From assembly GCA_031257565.1 (NCBI GenBank), contig JAIROL010000094.1, positions 1 through 47,608 of the forward strand: 47,608 bases of DNA, written 5' to 3'. A program made the translations under genes and the position numbers. The notes below the pieces were generated by a model. It did no database searches and had not been told where the DNA came from. It saw only the letters and a program-made list of their open reading frames with translations. Positions 8,293 through 16,735 of this stretch are shown piece after piece. Source of the stretch: Tannerella sp. (GTDB taxonomy: Bacteria; Bacteroidota; Bacteroidia; Bacteroidales; Tannerellaceae). Numbering within the stretch: the stretch's first letter is position 1; each line of letters opens with the position of its first letter.

Positions 8293-10176
8293 TTATAAAT
8301 TAAACGATACTCCGCCCATAAATGTAGCTCTCGGCATCGGGTAGCCGGCCATAGTCTCGTATTTTTGCGCCAACAGATTATCTCCTTTAGCAAATACTTC
8401 CATCCTTTTAAACAGGCGATAAGCTACCCGCGTATCTACCAGCGTATAACCCGTAGCCCGGGCATTCTCGCCGGTAACAAGATAAAGTTTGTCAATCGCC
8501 TGTGCACCCACGCTGAACGTAAATTTGCCCGGACGATATGTCGCGCCGGCATAAAATTTATTTCTCGGCGCACCCGTAATCGGTTTTTGCATATCCAAGT
8601 AACTGTAGTTGGCATTCAGGCTGAGGTTATTCAGTATCAGGTAATTCAATCCAAATTCGATTCCTTTATTTTCAAATTCGCCCACATTCCTGTTTTGAAA
8701 ACGGCTTTCTCCGATTTCAACAGATTCGATTAAATTATCTCCTTTGATATAATACAAGGATAATTCCATCGACATGCGATTGTTAAGCAGTCCTTGCAAT
8801 ATGGTGAAATCATAACTGAAACTGCGTTCGGGAAGTAACTCCTCATTGGCTGCAGCATACATATACAATTCCCTCATATTGGGAGTACGGAAACCTTTTG
8901 AAAATGAAAATTTCAAGTGCGTTTGTTCTGCCGCCTTAAACGAAACGCCAGCTTGGGGAACCCATTCGGAACCATAAAGTTCGTGATTTTCCAAACGCAG
9001 TCCGGCCTCTAACATAAACCTCCGTAATTGTTGCTGCGCAAGAATATATCCGGCTATTTCATGCAGCTTAACATCATCTGCATAGATCTCCGTCTTAGGG
9101 TCGCGATAGGCGTCGCCACCGTATAGTTTGGCGTCGAATCCGCCTGTAATCGTATTACCCTTAAACAGATTTACCGCCTGGTAAATATTTACGCCTCCCA
9201 TATAATCCGTAGAGTTAAAGAGATACGGACGAGGAGTTCCTCCCTCATAATAACCATCATTAATTTCGTGGTCTCCCCAGTTATAGTAGAAATTTACGGC
9301 GCCTCTCGTTTTACCATAAATATTTTCCAACGATAATCCGGACATACCACGTAATACATCCGTTGTACCATCCAGCAAAGGACGGCTTTCCTGACCGGGA
9401 ACTTCCGCTTTGGACTTCGCGATATTCGCATTTCCTGTTACTTTCCACTCTTTAGACAGTTCGTAACCTGATTTTACAGATCCTGCCAACGATTCAAAGG
9501 CGGAATTCGCACGATGACCATCTGTTCGTTCGTAATTACCACTGACAATACCTGAAAAACGTCCGTCGCGATAAGTATCCGTTACAGAATATCTTTGTGT
9601 GCCGTGCGATCCGCCTATTAACCTGGCGGAGAATTTATTGCCTTCCTCCGTAGCCTGACGGGTGATAATATTAATAGCTCCACCCATCGCATTCGAACCG
9701 TAGAGTATGGATGCGGCGCCTCTCGAAACCTCCACACGTTGCGCATCCGATGCGATATAAGCATCTGCTACGGGATGCCCGTAAATTGTTGCATATTGCG
9801 GATGCCCGTCAATCAAAATAAGCACACGTCCGGCGCCCCCGGCAAATCCACGCATATCTATGCCGCCTGCAGCCCCGCCTGAAACTCCATAGCCGGCTAC
9901 CCCGCGGGAGGTAACAAATAATCCGGGAACCTGCCGCATAAGTATGGGAAGCAATGCCGTTTCTTCGCTATGCTCTATCGTACTGCGATGTACCACAGTT
10001 ATCGGAACAGGTAACACGTCGCGCGGAACAGGTATGCGTGTGCCCGTTACTACTACTTCATCCAAATTGATCGTTCCGTTTCCTATAGAATCTTGTAATA
10101 GTACCGGATCATTTTCTGCCAGACCTGTTGCCGCAGACAAACAAAATAAAACTGATAACAATACTTCTCTCTTCAT
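8293..10176 (-). CDS. TonB-dependent outer-membrane receptor (BtuB/FepA-like)
   Basis: The 627-residue protein has a signal peptide (about 1-20), a TonB-box-like LDEVVVTGTR near 38-47, a plug domain to about residue 165 (VLILIDGHPQ, RVEVSRGAASILYGSNAMGGAINIITR) and a C-terminal beta-barrel ending in an aromatic/hydrophobic residue (GGVSFNL). It lacks the N-terminal carboxypeptidase-like domain of SusC-type receptors, and no SusD-like partner is nearby, so uptake of iron chelates, cobalamin or a similar cofactor is more likely than glycan uptake. The exact ligand cannot be read from the sequence. It is a single-gene unit with its own promoter at 10245-10276 and is divergent from the histidine kinase gene. 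Confidence 0.9.
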   Translation of the reverse strand: MKREVLLSVLFCLSAATGLAENDPVLLQDSIGNGTINLDEVVVTGTRIPVPRDVLPVPITVVHRSTIEHSEETALLPILMRQVPGLFVTSRGVAGYGVSGGAAGGIDMRGFAGGAGRVLILIDGHPQYATIYGHPVADAYIASDAQRVEVSRGAASILYGSNAMGGAINIITRQATEEGNKFSARLIGGSHGTQRYSVTDTYRDGRFSGIVSGNYERTDGHRANSAFESLAGSVKSGYELSKEWKVTGNANIAKSKAEVPGQESRPLLDGTTDVLRGMSGLSLENIYGKTRGAVNFYYNWGDHEINDGYYEGGTPRPYLFNSTDYMGGVNIYQAVNLFKGNTITGGFDAKLYGGDAYRDPKTEIYADDVKLHEIAGYILAQQQLRRFMLEAGLRLENHELYGSEWVPQAGVSFKAAEQTHLKFSFSKGFRTPNMRELYMYAAANEELLPERSFSYDFTILQGLLNNRMSMELSLYYIKGDNLIESVEIGESRFQNRNVGEFENKGIEFGLNYLILNNLSLNANYSYLDMQKPITGAPRNKFYAGATYRPGKFTFSVGAQAIDKLYLVTGENARATGYTLVDTRVAYRLFKRMEVFAKGDNLLAQKYETMAGYPMPRATFMGGVSFNL

Positions 10177-10244
10177 TTTGGTTCTCTTATTTTTATGATT
10201 CGTAATAATCTATATTTGTGACACGTTTTTGCAAAATCATGCCA

Positions 10245-10276
10245 CAAATATAGAGCAAAATCAGATAACTAACAAA
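10245..10276 (-). promoter_or_regulatory. Bacteroidota promoter for the TonB receptor
   Basis: On the minus strand: TTTG (10276-10273), 20 bases, TATATTTG (10252-10245), an exact match to the TTTG-N19-20-TAnnTTTG consensus. Transcription would start near 10238, leaving a leader of about 60 bases. Confidence 0.65.
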
Positions 10277-10362
10277 TAGTCTATCTACTAAAACGAAAAA
10301 AAAAGAGATAAAGACGAAAATATATTCCGGCGCATCTTCAGGTACGAATCGTACAAAAAATT

Positions 10363-10408
10363 ATTAGTGGCGGAAACTTGATAAGAAATCATTGTTTCCG
10401 CCACTAAT
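10363..10408. terminator. Long perfect hairpin with T tracts on both sides
   Basis: ATTAGTGGCGGAAAC (10363-10377) and GTTTCCGCCACTAAT (10394-10408) form a perfect 15-bp stem with a 16-base loop. It is followed by ATTTTTTATT on the plus strand and by ATTTTTTG on the minus strand, so it resembles a bidirectional intrinsic terminator. No annotated gene ends here: the flanking genes diverge. It may end a small RNA, act in the leader of the kinase gene, or be a remnant of a mobile element. Confidence 0.5.
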
Positions 10409-10505
10409 ATTTTTTATTCTTAATGCAGGAGATAAGGCAACATTGAAAACTACGCATACAATATATCCTTGCCTTTCCCGTTCTTGTTTCGTAAACATTA
10501 CTTTT

Positions 10506-11672
10506 ATGAGCAAAAGCATCTATGAATCCAGACAATGGTGGACTGTAATCTTCATTTTAATTGCTGCAGGAATAATCATAGCAACTGTTGTCGTGTCGAA
10601 TTCATTCAGCGCAAAGCTCGCACAGGAAGAGCGCAGTCGAATTGAAATATGGGCAGAGGCAACCCGTCTGATTGCCTCGGATTCGCCGGATGATATGCAA
10701 AATATGAATCTCATTCTTCATATATTGAAAAGTAATACGACCATCCCCGTATTGGTATGCGACGAAAACGATAATGTGGAAGAATACGTCAACATCGAAG
10801 TTCCGGAAAAAGGCAAGGAACAATTTTTTCGAAAAAAAACAGAAGAATTAAAATCTAAAAACCAATCGATTGTCATAAAACTGGGAGATGGGGTCAATCA
10901 ATATCTTTATTATGACGAGTCTCTTGTTTTAAAGAGGCTTATGATGTATCCATACATACAACTAACGGTCGTTTTCGTTTTTATTATTGTTGCATTCTTC
11001 GCCCTGATAAGCGCAAAAAAAGCCGAACAGAACAAAGTATGGGTAGGATTATCGAAGGAGACCGCTCATCAGCTCGGAACTCCGATTTCATCCCTTATCG
11101 CATGGGTCGAATACCTGAAAACAAAGGATGTGGATGGAATGTATCTTAAAGAAATGGAAAAAGACGTCAAAAGGCTCGAAATTGTGGCTGACCGATTTTC
11201 CAAAATAGGTTCCAACCCCGATCTCTTACCCCTCAATATCAATGATTCTATTAAATCATCGTGCGAATATATGAGCACGCGCGTATCATCGAAAGTTAAG
11301 ATTAGTACGAAACTGTCAGATGAGCCGGCTCTTGTTCTGATGAATGACTCCCTTTTTTCCTGGGTAATCGAAAATCTGACAAAAAACGCCGTTGATGCAA
11401 TGGAAGGCCAGGGCCGTATTATTTACCATGTAGAATCTAATGCAAAAAAAATCCTGATAGACATAACCGATACAGGCAAGGGCCTCCCTAAATCACGATT
11501 CAAAACAATATTTAACCCCGGATACACAACTAAAACAAGAGGCTGGGGATTAGGACTTTCCCTTGTAAAACGAATCATCGGATTATATCCGGGAGGGAAA
11601 ATATACGTTAAAAGTTCCGAGATAGGAAAAGGGACGACTTTCAGAATCGAACTGCGAAAATACCACGGTTAA
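10506..11672 (+). CDS. Membrane sensor histidine kinase, orphan
   Basis: 388 residues from the ATG at 10506 (MSKSIYESRQWW); an upstream in-frame ATG at 10392 would add 38 residues and lies within the hairpin, so it is not preferred. Transmembrane segment 1 (about 10-32) and segment 2 (about 147-168) bracket a periplasmic sensor region of about 115 residues. The dimerisation/phosphoacceptor helix carries SKETAHQLGTPISSL with the phospho-histidine near residue 188. The ATPase domain shows the N box (ENLTKNAVDAM), DTGKGLP and GWGLGLSLVKRI. There is no HAMP domain and no neighbouring response regulator, so its partner must be encoded elsewhere. The signal it senses is unknown. Confidence 0.9.
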   Translation: MSKSIYESRQWWTVIFILIAAGIIIATVVVSNSFSAKLAQEERSRIEIWAEATRLIASDSPDDMQNMNLILHILKSNTTIPVLVCDENDNVEEYVNIEVPEKGKEQFFRKKTEELKSKNQSIVIKLGDGVNQYLYYDESLVLKRLMMYPYIQLTVVFVFIIVAFFALISAKKAEQNKVWVGLSKETAHQLGTPISSLIAWVEYLKTKDVDGMYLKEMEKDVKRLEIVADRFSKIGSNPDLLPLNINDSIKSSCEYMSTRVSSKVKISTKLSDEPALVLMNDSLFSWVIENLTKNAVDAMEGQGRIIYHVESNAKKILIDITDTGKGLPKSRFKTIFNPGYTTKTRGWGLGLSLVKRIIGLYPGGKIYVKSSEIGKGTTFRIELRKYHG

Positions 11673-11826
11673 TTTATATATATTTTCGATATAAAACATT
11701 TTTGCAGACAAAATAACTTTAAAATCAGAGATTAAATGTCATTTGATTTATATCTTTATGGCCTGTTATATGTACTGAACATGAAACGAACATGAACCAA
11801 CGGTCTTTTAGCGAAGCGTTAAAAAA

Positions 11827-11905
11827 AACGGCTAACGCCAAAGAGTTATGAACATGCTGTGAGTTCCATGTTACCTTAATGTTAAAAATTAAATACTGTA
11901 CACAT
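11827..11905 (+). repeat. 79-bp conserved upstream element, copy 1
   Basis: This block, from AACGGCTAACGCCAAAGAG to TGTACACAT, ends on the start codon of pldA. It matches 46376-46454 at 73 of 79 positions with no gaps. A shorter shared piece, CATGAAACGAACATG, precedes both copies (11780-11794 and 46358-46372); copy 1 has about 32 additional bases between this piece and the core. Its position against a start codon suggests a promoter/leader cassette rather than a random duplication. Confidence 0.75.
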
Positions 11906-12842
11906 GAAACGAACGTTATATCTACTTTTATTTATATTTACAGGCTGCCTGTCAGTAGCGCAGAGTATCGATATAAATGAATATCCGGAAAAGGATAGCA
12001 GCATATCAAAACATGAAAGAAAAATCATGTGGGCCGAACGAAGAGACGGCATAAAGGCAAAGATCAAAGAACATATTGAAGAAAACGCTCCCAATTATAA
12101 TGCGGACAGTGTCCGCAGGGAAATGGAAAGGGGCAACTACTTCACATTATTCAAAGATAATTATTTTATCGGCGGGATTCCTATAGGAGAAAAAATACAG
12201 GCAAATACTTCAAATGCAAAATTCCAGTTAAGCATCAGTCACAGATTAACCAAAAGTATACTTCCTTTCGACACTTATCTTTTTCTTCATTTCTCACAAA
12301 AAACAATCTGGAATGTAATGGAAGAATCTCTTCCGGTGCGCGACTTGAATTTTAACCCCGGAATAGGACTGGGACGTCTTATCATTCGCGAAAATAAATA
12401 TATCGGAAGGGCAATGCTCATGCTTGAGCATGAATCGAACGGAAAAGACAATCTTGCATCAAGAAGCTGGAATAAAGTATCATTAGGGACCTATTTAATG
12501 TTCAGCAGAAATATAGATACTCAATTGAAACTATGGATTCCTGTAATAGACAGCGACAACAACCGCGATATATTGAAATATAATGGAGTCGGACATTTCG
12601 GTATTAATTATCACAACGACAGCAGATCTTTTCATGCCGGCTTATTAGCGACATGGCGTACGGAATCATTTAGCTTTAACACGCAATGGGAATTAAGTTT
12701 CAAACTGAACAAGAAAGTTAATCAATATTTGTTTATACAATATTATAACGGATACGGAGAAAATTTACTGGATTATAACCGGTTCAAAAGTATAATACGC
12801 ATCGGATTCGTAATAAAACCACGCGATTTCAGTATTTACTGA
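11904..12842 (+). CDS. pldA: Outer-membrane phospholipase A
   Basis: The 312-residue protein has a signal peptide (cut near VAQS, residue 20), a variable charged N-terminal region and a C-terminal 12-strand-type beta-barrel. The OMPLA active-site segment EHESNG...SRSWNK is clear: His176, Ser178 and Asn190 have the same spacing as the catalytic triad of E. coli PldA (His142, Ser144, Asn156). The C-terminal QYYNGYGENLLDYN segment is also characteristic. It hydrolyses phospholipids that reach the outer leaflet of the outer membrane, a lipid-asymmetry and stress response. It is a single gene between the kinase and a tRNA on the opposite strand, preceded directly by the 79-bp repeat element, which may carry its promoter. 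Confidence 0.9.
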   Translation: MKRTLYLLLFIFTGCLSVAQSIDINEYPEKDSSISKHERKIMWAERRDGIKAKIKEHIEENAPNYNADSVRREMERGNYFTLFKDNYFIGGIPIGEKIQANTSNAKFQLSISHRLTKSILPFDTYLFLHFSQKTIWNVMEESLPVRDLNFNPGIGLGRLIIRENKYIGRAMLMLEHESNGKDNLASRSWNKVSLGTYLMFSRNIDTQLKLWIPVIDSDNNRDILKYNGVGHFGINYHNDSRSFHAGLLATWRTESFSFNTQWELSFKLNKKVNQYLFIQYYNGYGENLLDYNRFKSIIRIGFVIKPRDFSIY

Positions 12843-12870
12843 TACCCCAATAGCTGTCAATCTGTTCATT

Positions 12871-12902
12871 AAAAAAAACGACAAACATTTTTGTTTGCCG
12901 TT
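12871..12902 (-). terminator. Intrinsic terminator of the tRNA-Pro gene
   Basis: On the minus strand a stem AACGGCAAACA / TGTTTGTCGTT (one mismatch) with an AAAA loop is followed by a run of eight T. It begins 6 bases past the tRNA 3' end. On the plus strand it could also stop pldA transcription, though the T run is on the wrong side for that. Confidence 0.7.
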
Positions 12903-12907
12903 GAAAG

Positions 12908-12981
12908 TCGGGATGAGACGACTCGAACGTCCGACCTCCACGTCCCGAACGTGGCGCGCTAGCCAACTGTGCTACATCCCG
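12908..12981 (-). tRNA. tRNA-Pro (anticodon CGG)
   Basis: On the minus strand the 74-base sequence folds as a cloverleaf. The acceptor CGGGATG pairs with CATCCCG, with discriminator A and no encoded CCA. The D arm is GCAC...GTGC-like, with loop AGTTGGCTA. The anticodon stem is CCACG/CGTGG with loop TTCGGGA, giving anticodon CGG. The T arm contains TTCGAGT. It reads CCG proline codons. Confidence 0.92.
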
Positions 12982-13033
12982 TCAAAATTTACGGATGCAA
13001 AAGTACAACTTTATTTGAAAGTAACCATATTTT

Positions 13034-13064
13034 TTTGATTCTTTTTTTTCTATTATTATTTTTG
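13034..13064 (+). promoter_or_regulatory. Bacteroidota promoter for tcdA
   Basis: TTTG (13034-13037), 19 bases, TATTTTTG (13057-13064). Transcription would start near 13071, leaving a very short leader before the start codon at 13084. Confidence 0.6.
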
Positions 13065-13083
13065 CGCTGTCAAAGTCATCATT

Positions 13084-13854
13084 ATGTATCAGGAAAAAGA
13101 GATTTTCAGCCGTAACGAATTGCTCATTGGTCCGGAGGCTACGGATAAAATAAGTAAAGCGCGCGTCATCCTGTTTGGCGTCGGGGGCGTCGGCAGCTGG
13201 TGCGCCGAAAGTCTGATCCGTTCGGGAATCGGTCATCTGACAATTGTAGATTCGGATAACGTCAGCATCACAAATATCAACCGGCAGTTGCCGGCAACAA
13301 CAGAAACTGTCGGACAAGCCAAGGTTAATGTATTGAAAACGCGCCTTCTTGCCATCAACCCGCATGCAAACATAACCGCCATGCAAACGGTTTATACCGC
13401 TGAAACAAATGATCTGTTCCGGCTTGATACATATGACTATATCCTGGATGCGATAGACAGTCTGGAACACAAAACGAATCTTATTGTAAATGCCACGCGT
13501 ACAAATGCCGCTTTTTTTTCAAGCATGGGAGCCGCGCTAAAGCTCGATCCATCGCATATACGTACTGCCGAATTCCAGAAAGTATATGGTTGTCCGCTTG
13601 CGGCGGCGCTACGTCGACGACTCAAAAAGAACGCCATGCCTGCCAAAAAATTCCTGTGCGTATTCAGTGATGAAGCGCTTGAAAACAGAGGCGTTCCTCC
13701 TGTCCCATCTCCCGATCAATCCATGTGGGATGAAAGAAAAGCCCGCATAAATGGTACGATTGTCCATATAACGGCCATTTTCGGCTTCACTCTTGCCGGC
13801 CTCCTTATTCAGGATATTGTAAAAAATCTTCATCATACAACCTCCGCACAATAA
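13084..13854 (+). CDS. tcdA: tRNA threonylcarbamoyladenosine dehydratase
   Basis: The 256-residue protein belongs to the E1-like ThiF/MoeB superfamily. It has the nucleotide-binding loop VILFGVGGVGSWCAESLIRSG near residues 28-47, the acidic end of the second strand (VDSDNVSITNINRQLPA, which contains the Arg of the N-R-Q motif), DYILDAIDSLEHK, and the TcdA-type sequence KVYGCPLAAALRRRLKK near 165-180. TcdA uses ATP to cyclise t6A37 of ANN-decoding tRNAs to ct6A. The length is close to that of E. coli TcdA. It is transcribed alone from its own promoter and converges on the GH92 gene. Confidence 0.9.
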   Translation: MYQEKEIFSRNELLIGPEATDKISKARVILFGVGGVGSWCAESLIRSGIGHLTIVDSDNVSITNINRQLPATTETVGQAKVNVLKTRLLAINPHANITAMQTVYTAETNDLFRLDTYDYILDAIDSLEHKTNLIVNATRTNAAFFSSMGAALKLDPSHIRTAEFQKVYGCPLAAALRRRLKKNAMPAKKFLCVFSDEALENRGVPPVPSPDQSMWDERKARINGTIVHITAIFGFTLAGLLIQDIVKNLHHTTSAQ

Positions 13855-13909
13855 GTTCGCCGAAGCCGCAATCTCGGCTACTGCCGCCAAATAGCCGGTT
13901 ATCTTTTAC

Positions 13910-16144
13910 TTATTTTGTGTTACTCATTTCAAAAACCAGTTCTCCGCCGGCCGTAATATCCTTAAAATCAATGTATAGCTTATCGTATGGCGCTCCGTTC
14001 AAAGTAACGGACTTGATATATTTATTTGCCGCACTATTATTTTTTGCCACAATTTTAAAGATTTTTCCATCGCCTACATTTACAGATGCTTTATCCATCA
14101 CAGGACTTCCGAAATAATATTTCCCTCCTGCAGGCTCAACCTGATAAAATCCGAGCGCCGAAAGAATATACCATGCCGACATCTGACCGACGTCTTCATT
14201 ACCACACAAGCCGGCCGGCTGATCCGTATACATCGTTTCAAGAACCTCGCGTACTTTTTCCGCCGTTTTAGCAGGCTCGCCTATTACCGAATAAAGATAA
14301 AGAATATGATGACTTGGCTCGTTACCATGCGCATACTGACCGATCAAGCCGCTGATATCCGGCGAAGCTTCTTCTCCCATGTCTCCACTGACAATAAACA
14401 AAGAATCAATCTTATTCAAAAAGGCTTCTTTGCTTCCGAACAAACCGACAAGGCCTTCCACATCATGCGGCGCCAGCCATGTATATTGCCATGCCGTCCC
14501 TTCCGTATAATCATTTTCACGATGCACAGAGTGGAACGGATTAAATGGTTCACGGAATTTCCCGTTGGAATCTTTTCCGCGCATAAACTGCAACTGCGGA
14601 TCAAAATAATACTTGTATCCTTCGCTTAATTGTTTGAAATATTTATGATCATCCTCTTTTCCCATCGCATTCGCAACCTGTGCCACGCTCCAGTAGGCAA
14701 TCGCATATTCCATTGTTTTGGCTACCGATTCGTTTTCTTTATCAAACGGAATATATCCGTATTCGCGCATCCATTTTTGTCCCCTTTCGTCAAGCGTCAC
14801 GGAATTTTTAAGCGCTTCGTAAGCGTCGTTCTTGTCAAACCCGCCAAAACCCTTTAATACGGCGTCAGCAAGCACGCAAACACCCGGATTACCTACCATA
14901 CAGTCTGTTTCATTTGCCATCAAATGCCATACGGGAAGTTTTCCCTGCTCCCGATAGATCGTAAGCATCGTGTTAATTATATCAGGCATTTTTTCCGGAT
15001 GAATAATTGTCATCAACGGATGAGCTGCGCGGTAAGTATCCCATAATGAAAATGTAGTATAATTTGTAAATACTGCCTGACGGTGCGCCTGTTTATCCGT
15101 CCCGAAATAATCTTTATTCACATCACAGAACTCCGAGGGAGCGATCATCGTATGATACAAAGCCGTATAAAAAATTGTTTTTGTTCTCTTATCATTTGTC
15201 TGAAAATCAATCTTATTAAGTTCCTCATTCCATGCGGCGTCAGCATCGGCGACAGTCTGTTCAAAATCCCAGCCCGGAAGTTCGGACGCCATATTCATCT
15301 TTGCATTTTCTACGCTTACCGGCGAAAGCGCGACTTTCGCATAAATATCTTCATTTGCTTTTGTATCAAATAAAAGCTGTGCAAAAGTATATCTTCTTTC
15401 TTCGCCGGTCGTTGCCTCCCTTACCGTACTATTAAGCAAAAATTCTTTCATCGGCTTCGAAAATACCGCCGTAAAGTAGATACGTTGATCATTCGCCCAT
15501 CCTTTGGAATAACGATAACCGGATACAACCGTATCGTTTTCCCGGACTGCGTTGCCGTCTGTTACGGCGTCCCAGCCAATACCATGCACAAGATCAATAA
15601 TGATTCGTGCGTCGGATGATTCGGGAAACGTATACTTGTGAAATCCGACACGCTTTGTCGCCGTAAGTTCTACATCAATGCCATGACGATCAAGCGTAAC
15701 AGCATAATATCCGGCGCGGGATCTTTCTGTTGAACGATCAAAAAGAGAATACAAACCCGACTCTTTATCCTCCGGCTTGCCTCTTTCCAGTCTGACTTCG
15801 CCTATTACAGGCATAAAAGAAATATCTCCCAGATCGCCGATTCCGGTTCCGCTAAGGTGCATATGGGAAAATCCCATAATAGTAGAATCCGAGATATGAT
15901 ATCCGGAACACCAGTCCCAACCCTGACTTATGTTGGCAGGACCGAGTTGTACCATGCCAAAAGGTACGTTTGCTCCCATAAACACATGTCCATGGTAGCC
16001 TGTGCCGATGTAAGGATCAACGTATTGCGTCAGATTTTTCAATTCCGGTTCAGTCTCTCCGGAAGTATTTTTCCCGACATTCCGACAAGAAAAAATTATT
16101 AGTAAAAAGGCGGCATACAAGCCTGTTTTCTTAATTGTATTCAT
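13910..16144 (-). CDS. GH92 family alpha-mannosidase, lipoprotein
   Basis: 744 residues from ATG 16144 (another ATG lies at 16153). A lipoprotein signal ends at LLIIFSC, so the enzyme should be lipid-anchored in the periplasm or on the cell surface. The N-terminal beta-sandwich has NLTQYVDPYIGTGYHGHVF and GANVPFGMVQLGP; the (alpha/alpha)6 domain has TFSLWDTYRAAHP, EGTAWQYTW (family catalytic-acid region) and GNEDVGQMSAWY. GH92 enzymes are calcium-dependent exo-alpha-mannosidases that trim N-glycans, yeast mannan or phosphomannan. The linkage preference cannot be read here. No other mannan-use genes are adjacent. Confidence 0.93.
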   Translation of the reverse strand: MNTIKKTGLYAAFLLIIFSCRNVGKNTSGETEPELKNLTQYVDPYIGTGYHGHVFMGANVPFGMVQLGPANISQGWDWCSGYHISDSTIMGFSHMHLSGTGIGDLGDISFMPVIGEVRLERGKPEDKESGLYSLFDRSTERSRAGYYAVTLDRHGIDVELTATKRVGFHKYTFPESSDARIIIDLVHGIGWDAVTDGNAVRENDTVVSGYRYSKGWANDQRIYFTAVFSKPMKEFLLNSTVREATTGEERRYTFAQLLFDTKANEDIYAKVALSPVSVENAKMNMASELPGWDFEQTVADADAAWNEELNKIDFQTNDKRTKTIFYTALYHTMIAPSEFCDVNKDYFGTDKQAHRQAVFTNYTTFSLWDTYRAAHPLMTIIHPEKMPDIINTMLTIYREQGKLPVWHLMANETDCMVGNPGVCVLADAVLKGFGGFDKNDAYEALKNSVTLDERGQKWMREYGYIPFDKENESVAKTMEYAIAYWSVAQVANAMGKEDDHKYFKQLSEGYKYYFDPQLQFMRGKDSNGKFREPFNPFHSVHRENDYTEGTAWQYTWLAPHDVEGLVGLFGSKEAFLNKIDSLFIVSGDMGEEASPDISGLIGQYAHGNEPSHHILYLYSVIGEPAKTAEKVREVLETMYTDQPAGLCGNEDVGQMSAWYILSALGFYQVEPAGGKYYFGSPVMDKASVNVGDGKIFKIVAKNNSAANKYIKSVTLNGAPYDKLYIDFKDITAGGELVFEMSNTK

Positions 16145-16234
16145 AAATATCATGGTTTAGTTAATACTATACGGCTCAGTCAAAGAACAAGATCATTTAA
16201 ATACTGTCACTTCATATTTTGTTTATTGTAGCTA

Positions 16235-16242
16235 CAAATGTA
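16235..16242 (-). promoter_or_regulatory. Possible -7 box for the GH92 gene
   Basis: On the minus strand this reads TACATTTG, matching TAnnTTTG, about 90 bases upstream of the start. No convincing -33 TTTG is found at the expected spacing. Confidence 0.35.
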
Positions 16243-16279
16243 AAAATAATATCAGACATAAAAAAATAACAGTTTAATA

Positions 16280-16311
16280 TTTGCATGAATTAAAAAAAAG
16301 AACTACTTTTG
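16280..16311 (+). promoter_or_regulatory. Promoter of the rplU-rpmA operon and its leader
   Basis: TTTG (16280-16283), 20 bases, TACTTTTG (16304-16311) fits the Bacteroidota consensus exactly. Transcription from about 16318 would give a leader of roughly 78 bases before rplU. The leader contains the small hairpin candidate CCCACCTTCGGG. Ribosomal leaders often bind their own protein, but I recognise no known leader family here. Confidence 0.6.
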
Positions 16312-16395
16312 TGCCCTGATTTTTCCTCAGAGGGTAAAAAAGCGGTATCGGAGAGAAACCCACCTTCGGGATATAACCTGTTAATAATAAAACAG

Positions 16396-16713
16396 ATGTA
16401 CGCAATTGTAGAAATTAACGGCCAACAATTCAAGGTCGAAAAAGGAAAAAAATTGTTTGTGCACCACATCCAACATGCGGAGAGCGGCCAAACAATAGAA
16501 TTTGACAGAGTATTATTAGTTGATGCGGACGGCGCCATTACCGTAGGAACGCCAACTGTAAGCGGAGCAAAAGTAGTATGCGAAATTGTTTCGCCGCTTG
16601 TTAAAGGGGAGAAAGTTCTGATTTTCCACAAGAAAAAAAGAAAAGGACATCGTAAACTGAACGGTCACCGTCAAGAATTTACGGAAGTGAATATTAAGGA
16701 TATTGTCGCATAA
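16396..16713 (+). CDS. rplU: 50S ribosomal protein bL21
   Basis: 105 residues from the ATG at 16396 ([19 protein letters not shown]). Although the frame stays open upstream to an ATG at 16309, the shorter start fits the family and lies after the promoter. The sequence matches bL21 across its length, including [19 protein letters not shown] and the basic C-terminal segment [20 protein letters not shown] that contacts 23S rRNA. It is the first gene of the conserved rplU-rpmA operon; rpmA follows after 22 bases containing a clear AAGGAG ribosome-binding site, which is uncommon in this phylum. Confidence 0.97.
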   Translation: MYAIVEINGQQFKVEKGKKLFVHHIQHAESGQTIEFDRVLLVDADGAITVGTPTVSGAKVVCEIVSPLVKGEKVLIFHKKKRKGHRKLNGHRQEFTEVNIKDIVA

Positions 16714-16735
16714 ACGTTAAAAGGAGAATAAGAAA

